Assembly (NCBI GenBank): GCA_023131705.1
Contig: JAGLZG010000004.1
Span: 1-17,572, forward strand
Source of the DNA: Nanobdellota archaeon
GTDB taxonomy: Archaea; Nanobdellota; Nanobdellia; Woesearchaeales; B3-WOES
Length of the DNA stretch: 17,572 nucleotides
Direction of reading: 5' to 3'
The translations under genes and the position numbers were made by a program. Under the pieces are notes generated by a model. It worked only from the letters and a program-made list of their open reading frames with translations, made no database searches and was not told the origin of the DNA. Shown one piece after another: positions 13,795-17,572 of this stretch; the first letter of the stretch is position 1, and each line of letters begins with the position of its first letter.

Positions 13795-13993
13795 CAGGAA
13801 CCATAGGTTCTTGAGTGTTTGAAAGCGAAGCTTTCTAACACACAAAGAAATGCTACGCATTTCTTGCGCCACAGAAATTGCGAAGCAATTTCTCATGGAA
13901 CCAAAAATTCCCAAATGGAATTTCTCAGTTCATGCTCAGAAATTTTCTATAATCCAAATGAAGATTGGCTTTCAGCCACCAGTCAAAAACTGG
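13795..13993. repeat. Cluster of consecutive stem-loops between converging genes
   Basis: In about 200 bases I can draw these hairpins. (1) 13795-13813: 8-bp stem with one G-T pair, loop ATA. (2) 13815-13841: 5+6 bp with a T-T mismatch, loop GAA. (3) 13845-13865: 9 bp, loop TAC. (4) 13873-13893: 9 bp, loop GAA, extendable to 13869-13898. (5) 13905-13923: 7 bp, loop CAAAT. (6) 13919-13944: 7 bp, a mismatch, then 2 bp. (7) 13966-13978: 5 bp, loop TTC. (8) 13979-13993: 5 bp, overlapping the HerA stop codon. Hairpins 5 and 6 share an arm and cannot coexist. The cluster lies 3' of both the vWA gene and the HerA gene. It may be a bidirectional terminator or processed 3' UTR, a palindromic mobile repeat, or a recombination or protein-binding site. 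Confidence 0.8.
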
Positions 13994-15530
13994 ATGGAAA
14001 ATTTCTGACATTTTTAATGCCGCTAAAATCCTTTTTTACATCATCTTTTTTCCCTAAACTATTTTTTACAAGATTATCAAACAAAGGAATCTTAACTGGT
14101 GTTGCAAATTTAGTAAAGGTGGATGTTATAATTGCTTCACCAATATCCAAAGAAGCTATATTCCTGTTGTCTTCGCTCAGGTCTTGTGAAGCAGACTCTA
14201 TTATTGCCTGTCTTTCCGGCTGCATTTCTATGCCCAGGATAATCTTTGTGTTCATATTAGCCAGAATTTCCCTTGGTATCAGACTAGGCAATTGCGTTAT
14301 TGCTGTCAAACCTACTTTGAATTTCCTGCCTTCTCTTGCTATTGTTGAGAATATATTAGGGCCGTTTTCAAGCACATCCTTGCCCAAAACACGAGGGGCT
14401 TCTTCCAGTATGATTGATATTACAGGCTTATCTTTTAATAAGTCTTTTATCTTATAATTTTTATATTTATTAAGTATTTCTGTTGCAACCAAGCTTCCTA
14501 TCAATATTTCTGTTGCTCCTGAAAAAGAGGAAGTATCTATTATCACTATTTTTCCCTGCTCCAGTTCATCTGAGATATCCTTTATGGTTGTTAATCCTGC
14601 TTTTAGATCAAACACCCCATTAGAGTAAAGCTGCTGCCCGTCAAATTCAAGATTTAATAAGCTTAACAGCCTTCTTTTGATAACAGCTATTGTTGCTTCT
14701 GTAAACCCAACAACTTTTCTTTCGAGTATTATGTTTTCTATCCAATTGCTTTTATAGGATTTGTAGTATGCTGTTAGTGCTTCTTTCTGCGCCTGCGACC
14801 ATTCAAAAACACCATTAAAATGGCTTGGCTTTATCAGGGTTATATTTATCTTTAATGTTTTTGTTCCGGTTGGTGGGTTTTTTGGCGTATAATAGGCAAT
14901 ATTCTCTTTTTTAGGATGGTCTTTTAATCCAAGCTTGTTTCTTCCGTAGTATTCATCATGGGGGTCTAAAACTAATATGCCGCAGTAATCCTGGTCAACA
15001 ATACCCCACAGCATATTTGACAGTAAAACGCTTTTTCCCCTTCCAGTGGTTCCGGGGATTAAAATATGGTGGGAAAAGACCTTGTCCCCTGGCAGGAATA
15101 TATCTAAATTAAGAGTTTTAGAACCTGACCTTAGCTTTCCCACAAATAAAGGGTTTTTTGGCTTTGTCAGGAAGTTTAAATCATCTTCTTTTACCTCTCT
15201 TATTGTTGAGAAAAAAGAAGGAAGATTTTTACAAATCCTTGCATTATTTTCTGATATTGTTATGAGGTTTTTCATCAGAGCAAGGTTATAGTTTCTTATT
15301 TCTGCATCCATAAAATTAAAGCCCGTGTTTTCCTCAAGATTTATTCCTGAGATAAGCTCAAGATTTTGCTGGGAAACCTGGCTTCCATAGATCAGATCAT
15401 AAACCTGCAGAAGTATTTTTGCATCTTTTGTATCTGTTATTAATAATTCGCCTAACTCCAGCTTTTGGCTGGATTTTTCCCTTGCAAGAATCTTCCCAAA
15501 ACCCCCTGAAACTACCTGCCCTTTTATCAT
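13983..15530 (-). CDS. herA: HerA-like DNA translocase ATPase
   Basis: The 515-residue protein begins with a HAS-barrel type segment (GQVVSGGFGKI, 4-14; GELLI, 27-31), followed by a FtsK/HerA P-loop domain. Walker A is GTTGRGKS (160-167), LVLDPHDEY (186-194) follows, and Walker B with the double glutamate is ISIILEEAPR (371-380). The STIAREGRKFKVGL...TQLPSLIPREIL segment (395-423) is the HerA-characteristic motif before the arginine-finger region. HerA forms hexameric rings that translocate DNA and work with the nuclease NurA in end resection beside Mre11-Rad50. No nurA, mre11 or rad50 is in the window. The gene is monocistronic, with its own TATA box at 15553-15560 about 26 bp before the ATG and no Shine-Dalgarno, so it is probably leaderless. 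A plasmid- or virus-type HerA/VirB4-like translocase is a less likely alternative. Confidence 0.9.
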   Translation of the reverse strand: MIKGQVVSGGFGKILAREKSSQKLELGELLITDTKDAKILLQVYDLIYGSQVSQQNLELISGINLEENTGFNFMDAEIRNYNLALMKNLITISENNARICKNLPSFFSTIREVKEDDLNFLTKPKNPLFVGKLRSGSKTLNLDIFLPGDKVFSHHILIPGTTGRGKSVLLSNMLWGIVDQDYCGILVLDPHDEYYGRNKLGLKDHPKKENIAYYTPKNPPTGTKTLKINITLIKPSHFNGVFEWSQAQKEALTAYYKSYKSNWIENIILERKVVGFTEATIAVIKRRLLSLLNLEFDGQQLYSNGVFDLKAGLTTIKDISDELEQGKIVIIDTSSFSGATEILIGSLVATEILNKYKNYKIKDLLKDKPVISIILEEAPRVLGKDVLENGPNIFSTIAREGRKFKVGLTAITQLPSLIPREILANMNTKIILGIEMQPERQAIIESASQDLSEDNRNIASLDIGEAIITSTFTKFATPVKIPLFDNLVKNSLGKKDDVKKDFSGIKNVRNFPSSF

Positions 15531-15552
15531 TATAGCGAGAAACTTATTGAAT

Positions 15553-15560
15553 TATATAAA
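15553..15560 (-). promoter_or_regulatory. TATA box of the HerA gene
   Basis: On the - strand this reads TTTATATA, centred 26-27 bp before the ATG at 15530. The interval contains TTTCTCGCTATA directly before the ATG, similar to a motif downstream of the neighbouring gene's TATA box (15887-15897). Confidence 0.6.
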
Positions 15561-15579
15561 GATTATTGTTATAGAATGA

Positions 15580-15608
15580 TAAAAAGAAAAAATAAAAAGA
15601 AAAAAGGA
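15580..15608 (-). terminator. T-rich terminator of the small duplicated protein gene
   Basis: Read on the - strand, several runs of five or six Ts follow the stop codon at 15610-15612, without a clear hairpin. This is the usual archaeal terminator form. It separates the small gene from the downstream HerA promoter. Confidence 0.55.
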
Positions 15609-15609
15609 T

Positions 15610-15840
15610 TTATCTTCCTCTTGCCATCTTTGCGCAGGATATGTTTCCTTTTTTGTCAATAAAGTACAGGAATCCTTTTTCTTTCTTAACTCCAACTTTC
15701 TCAACAACTTCTATCTTTGCTTTTCCTTTCTTCTTTTTTCCACGAGCCATCTTTGCTCTTGCTACATTTCCTTTCTTGTCAACAAAATACAGATATCCTG
15801 TCTCTTTCTTAACTCCTACTTTTGCTACTAATTTTGCCAT
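15610..15840 (-). CDS. Small basic protein made of two tandem copies of a 27-residue motif
   Basis: The 76-residue product contains KVGVKKETGYLYFVDKKGNV-ARAKMARG (about 7-34) and again KVGVKKEKGFLYFIDKKGNI-SCAKMARG (about 48-75), joined by a Lys-rich linker. Each copy is a predicted beta-hairpin or three-stranded sheet: a G-V-K-K turn, an aromatic strand GYLYF, a DKKGN turn and a basic end. I do not recognise a named family; motifs of this kind may be widespread in DPANN and related small genomes, but this is memory and not a search. The high charge and small size would suit a nucleic-acid-binding or ribosome-associated protein; this is inference. Translation is unambiguous: AGGAGGGG lies 8 bases before the ATG. 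It stands alone, with an elaborate promoter and its own terminator, and was probably made abundantly. Confidence 0.88.
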   Translation of the reverse strand: MAKLVAKVGVKKETGYLYFVDKKGNVARAKMARGKKKKGKAKIEVVEKVGVKKEKGFLYFIDKKGNISCAKMARGR

Positions 15841-15848
15841 TTTTTATA

Positions 15849-15856
15849 CCCCTCCT
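15849..15856 (-). promoter_or_regulatory. Strong Shine-Dalgarno of the small duplicated protein
   Basis: AGGAGGGG on the - strand sits 8 bases before the ATG at 15840. It is the strongest Shine-Dalgarno in the window and contrasts with the apparently leaderless neighbours. Confidence 0.8.
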
Positions 15857-15863
15857 TTTATTT

Positions 15864-15880
15864 TTAAGGTTTAACCTTAA
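15864..15880. promoter_or_regulatory. 17-bp palindrome in the leader of the small duplicated protein gene
   Basis: TTAAGGTT-T-AACCTTAA is a perfect 8-1-8 inverted repeat. With the TATA box at 15907-15914 the transcription start would be near 15884, placing this palindrome at the very start of the leader, just before the Shine-Dalgarno. It is suited to a dimeric repressor. An RNA hairpin is less likely because the one-base centre forces opening of the inner pairs. Confidence 0.55.
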
Positions 15881-15886
15881 TTATAA

Positions 15887-15937
15887 TAGACGAGAAAATG
15901 TCCAAGTATATAAATCTTTTGTTTTTTAGACGAGAAA
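15887..15937 (-). promoter_or_regulatory. Core promoter of the small duplicated protein, flanked by 11-bp direct repeats
   Basis: On the - strand, AAAAGA (15915-15920) followed by TTTATATA (15907-15914) is a good BRE-TATA pair. TTTCTCGTCTA occurs at 15927-15937 and again at 15887-15897, exactly 40 bp apart, on either side of the core promoter. Two identical 11-mers in a 51-bp interval are unlikely by chance and may bind an activator or repressor. Confidence 0.6.
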
Positions 15938-15972
15938 TTTAGAATAATCATATTAGCATTTATTATTTTTGT

Positions 15973-16119
15973 TCAAAAAAAATACATATCAACCCCATTT
16001 AACCTGGTTAATTCTGTTCTTGTGGGATTAAACACAACAGTCTCTCCAGGTTTTCTGCCACAGTTAAACCTTCTTGCTATCTTTACTGTTTTGTTTGTTT
16101 TTAATCTATGAGGAACCAT
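15973..16119 (-). CDS. Possible 48-codon basic protein overlapping the DUF4143 gene end
   Basis: On the - strand an ATG at 16117-16119 opens a frame of 48 codons ending TGA at 15973-15975. The product starts MVPHRLKTNK, contains RRFNCGRKPGETVVFNP and ends NGVDMYFF. An in-frame ATG at 16125 is the only alternative start before a stop at 16140. It overlaps the last 19 bases of the DUF4143 ATPase gene in another frame, as coupled genes often do. For it: the balanced amino-acid composition and AGA/AGG arginine codons match the neighbours. Against it: no clear Shine-Dalgarno, short length, and its last codons contain a run of eight Ts that could instead be the terminator of the ATPase gene. No family was recognised. 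Confidence 0.4.
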   Translation of the reverse strand: MVPHRLKTNKTVKIARRFNCGRKPGETVVFNPTRTELTRLNGVDMYFF

Positions 16120-17384
16120 TTCCATAATGGAATAAACTTAATGCCATTCTCTTCCCTTTCAGTGTCTTTTGTTAAAATTATAAGCTCTTTTACTTTTTTG
16201 AACTCTTTTTTGAACTCTAACAAGGAGTTTATCTCTCTTTCATTAATCTCATTAGTGTATGACACATTTACAGCTATTAGGCTTTGATCCTTGTTTTTTA
16301 TTATAAAATCAATTTCTCCTTTGCCCTTCCAGTAATAAAGCTCTTTTTCTCTTCTTTTTAACTCTATAAAAACTAGATTTTCTGCTAACTTGCCTTCATC
16401 CCTGGAAAACTTAAAGCTAACAGCATTTCTCAGACCATTGTCTATGCAATAAATCTTTGAAGCAAGTGTTTTTTGTTCTTTAAAAGAGTATGAAAAATGA
16501 TCTAATCTAAAGAATAAAAAAGCTTCTTTATAATAGGAAATGTAGTCTTTAATTGTATCATATGACATTTTCAGGGAATTTCTTAAGTTCCTTAATGAAA
16601 TCAAACTTGTAAAATTAGTTATCAAAAATAATGCAAGATCTTTTGTTTTCTGGCTGTTTAAATTATATCTATCCACTATATCTTTATATAAAATATCATC
16701 AAAATATTGCTCAAGAACACTTATTTTGTAATTTTCTGGTTTAAATAAAATTTCAGGGAAGCCTCCAAGATTTAGATATTCTTTTAGATATCTTAAAATA
16801 GAGAGTTTTGTTTTTTCAAGTATTACATCTTTTTTTAGATTATCTTTATCTGTACTTATGCCTTTAAATAATAAAAATTCCTCAAAGCTTAGGGGGAATA
16901 CCTCAAAAGTCAGGTTCCTTCCTGTTAAAAGAGTAGAGTATTCTTTTTTTAATAGGCAAGAACATGAACCAGAAATAATAAACTTGTTGTTTGTCTTTAA
17001 ATCATATTTTTTTCTTATCCATGACTCCCACCCTTCTTTTCTGTGAATCTCATCAAAAAAAACATATGTTTTTTTGTCAGGATTCATATTTTCCCTGTAA
17101 CTCAGGTAAATATTATCTAAAGACTCTTTTGATAATTTTTTGTCTTCTAAGTTCACAAATAATATCTGTTTTGGATCTATTCCTCTTTTTAGCAGCTTGT
17201 CAATCATCTGGTACATTAGTGTGCTCTTGCCTGACCTCCTCACACCTGTTATTATTGTTATTTCTTTTATTTTGACTGAATTAATCAGGAAGTCATATTT
17301 AGGTCTGGATTTGCCCCTTAATTCCTTAATTAATTCCTTGTTCTCCCACCAAGGGTTCCATTCATTTAATTTTTTTATTTCCAT
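16101..17384 (-). CDS. AAA+ ATPase with C-terminal DUF4143 (AAA_14/DUF4143 family)
   Basis: The 427-residue protein has Walker A GVRRSGKS (47-54), Walker B YVFFDE (107-112), sensor 1 FIISGS (135-140), LTGR (153-156) and the family hallmark LSFEEFL (165-171). The C-terminal DUF4143 region has the PD-(D/E)XK-like pattern LAENLVF (333-339), GEIDFII (357-363) and VNVSYT (372-377). The expected E-x-K is replaced by N-V-S, as I recall in many archaeal members (QVTY type), so nuclease activity is doubtful. The length is normal for the family. These ATPases are abundant and often variable in archaea; their role is not established, with defence or toxin-like functions suggested. The start is supported by a TATA box at 17412-17419. 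Paired inverted repeats around that TATA box suggest tight repression. Confidence 0.92.
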   Translation of the reverse strand: MEIKKLNEWNPWWENKELIKELRGKSRPKYDFLINSVKIKEITIITGVRRSGKSTLMYQMIDKLLKRGIDPKQILFVNLEDKKLSKESLDNIYLSYRENMNPDKKTYVFFDEIHRKEGWESWIRKKYDLKTNNKFIISGSCSCLLKKEYSTLLTGRNLTFEVFPLSFEEFLLFKGISTDKDNLKKDVILEKTKLSILRYLKEYLNLGGFPEILFKPENYKISVLEQYFDDILYKDIVDRYNLNSQKTKDLALFLITNFTSLISLRNLRNSLKMSYDTIKDYISYYKEAFLFFRLDHFSYSFKEQKTLASKIYCIDNGLRNAVSFKFSRDEGKLAENLVFIELKRREKELYYWKGKGEIDFIIKNKDQSLIAVNVSYTNEINEREINSLLEFKKEFKKVKELIILTKDTEREENGIKFIPLWKWFLID

Positions 17385-17385
17385 C

Positions 17386-17407
17386 TTGTTACAGTAGAAT
17401 GTAACAA
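17386..17407. promoter_or_regulatory. Operator 1 of the DUF4143 ATPase
   Basis: TTGTTAC-N8-GTAACAA is a perfect 7-8-7 inverted repeat that begins one base upstream of the ATG and covers the predicted transcription start. A dimer bound here would block initiation. Confidence 0.6.
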
Positions 17408-17411
17408 ATAG

Positions 17412-17419
17412 TATATAAA
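17412..17419 (-). promoter_or_regulatory. TATA box of the DUF4143 ATPase
   Basis: TTTATATA on the - strand is centred about 31 bp before the ATG at 17384. The predicted transcription start is only a few bases before the start codon, so the leader is minimal. The box is enclosed by two inverted repeats. Confidence 0.6.
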
Positions 17420-17438
17420 TGTTACGTTTTTGTGTAAC
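17420..17438. promoter_or_regulatory. Operator 2 of the DUF4143 ATPase
   Basis: TGTTAC-N8-GTAAC repeats the half-sites and the same 8-base spacer of operator 1. The two centres are 33 bp apart, close to three helical turns, so both sites face the same side of the DNA. This one abuts the TATA box and covers the BRE position. Confidence 0.55.
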
Positions 17439-17490
17439 TAATTTAAACCTTTTCTATTTTCTTATTACCACTATCAAGTTAATAAAAACC

Positions 17491-17504
17491 AAAAGATTTA
17501 AATA
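17491..17504 (+). promoter_or_regulatory. BRE-TATA promoter of the truncated right-edge gene
   Basis: AAAAGA followed by TTTAAATA is a textbook archaeal promoter. The predicted start is near 17527, giving a leader of about 24 bases with a Shine-Dalgarno at 17539-17545. It is divergent from the DUF4143 ATPase. Confidence 0.65.
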
Positions 17505-17523
17505 GTAGTTATGTTTACTACTA
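17503..17523. promoter_or_regulatory. Inverted repeat between TATA box and transcription start of the right-edge gene
   Basis: TAGTAGT, seven bases, then ACTACTA form a perfect 7-7-7 inverted repeat. It overlaps the end of the TATA box and lies just before the predicted start, a classic archaeal repressor position. Its half-sites differ from the GTTAC operators next door. Confidence 0.55.
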
Positions 17524-17550
17524 CTTAATTAAATATAAAGGTGATACAAA

Positions 17551-17572
17551 ATGAACAATCAAAAAGCAAAAG
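17551..17572 (+). CDS. Start of an unidentified gene, cut by the right edge
   Basis: Only seven complete codons are visible (MNNQKAK). The start is well supported: AGGTGAT, an archaeal Shine-Dalgarno, lies five bases before the ATG, and a good BRE-TATA promoter lies upstream. It is divergent from the DUF4143 ATPase with 166 bp between starts. The product cannot be identified from this window. A regulator acting on the adjoining operators is one possibility, but nothing visible shows that. Confidence 0.7.

Noticed and set aside
13819..14457. A 212-codon + strand frame over the stem-loop cluster and the HerA 3' end
   Set aside because: Its first part is encoded by the hairpin array and the rest is antisense to the conserved HerA ATPase region. 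It has no promoter or ribosome site and no recognisable protein pattern.
15999..16011. TTAACC-T-GGTTAA inverted repeat as an operator
   Set aside because: It is only six bases per arm, lies inside a candidate coding frame and is not placed near a promoter core.
16101..17384. Insertion sequence or transposase context for the DUF4143 ATPase
   Set aside because: No terminal inverted repeats, target duplications or transposase motifs were found; the nearby inverted repeats sit at the promoter only.

Overview
This is a low-GC window whose promoters and gene content point to an archaeon. BRE/TATA boxes, not -10/-35 elements, sit about 26-32 bp before the start codons. There is a HerA-type DNA translocase, an archaeal-style AAA+/DUF4143 ATPase, and a giant sequon-rich surface protein anchored by one C-terminal helix. 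The style resembles DPANN archaea (Woesearchaeota/Pacearchaeota-like), but that placement is an inference from gene style; no rRNA or other marker gene is present.

Layout. (1) Positions 1-9891, + strand: the 3' part of a gene for a giant modular cell-surface protein. The frame is open at the left edge, so the true start and signal peptide lie outside. It is built from glycine-rich units, Ig/FN3-like modules, two related C-terminal modules, a helical stalk, one membrane helix and a Lys-rich cytoplasmic tail. (2) 9933-10922, - strand: a Lys-rich coiled-coil protein with two membrane helices. It is divergent from (3) 11016-13788, + strand, an overlapping three-gene operon of MoxR AAA+ ATPase, DUF58 protein and membrane vWA (BatA-like) protein. 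The two transcription units share a 93-bp bidirectional promoter region. (4) 13789-13982: a convergent intergenic stretch packed with stem-loops, two of them capped by the heptamer GCGAAGC. (5) 13983-15530, - strand: a HerA-like ATPase. (6) 15610-15840, - strand: a small basic protein made of two copies of one motif, with a strong Shine-Dalgarno and an elaborate promoter. (7) 15973-16119, - strand: a possible 48-codon gene overlapping the end of (8) 16101-17384, - strand, an AAA+/DUF4143 ATPase. (9) From 17551, + strand: the first codons of a new gene.

How the parts may work together. MoxR ATPases commonly act with vWA-domain partners as chaperone or maturation machines. Here a soluble DUF58 partner and a membrane partner with its vWA domain predicted outside the cell are co-transcribed with MoxR. 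The divergent two-helix protein is a candidate extra component, and the adjacent giant surface protein a candidate client; both links are inference from position. The rightmost genes look individually controlled. The DUF4143 ATPase has paired TTGTTAC-N8-GTAACAA-type operators around its TATA box. The truncated gene at the right edge has a 7-7-7 inverted repeat just after its TATA box. The small duplicated protein has flanking 11-bp direct repeats and a 17-bp palindrome.

The observations most worth a second look are the stem-loop array with GCGAAGC caps, the MoxR/DUF58/vWA/two-helix divergent locus, the operator architectures on the right side, and the 278-bp perfect repeat inside the surface-protein gene.
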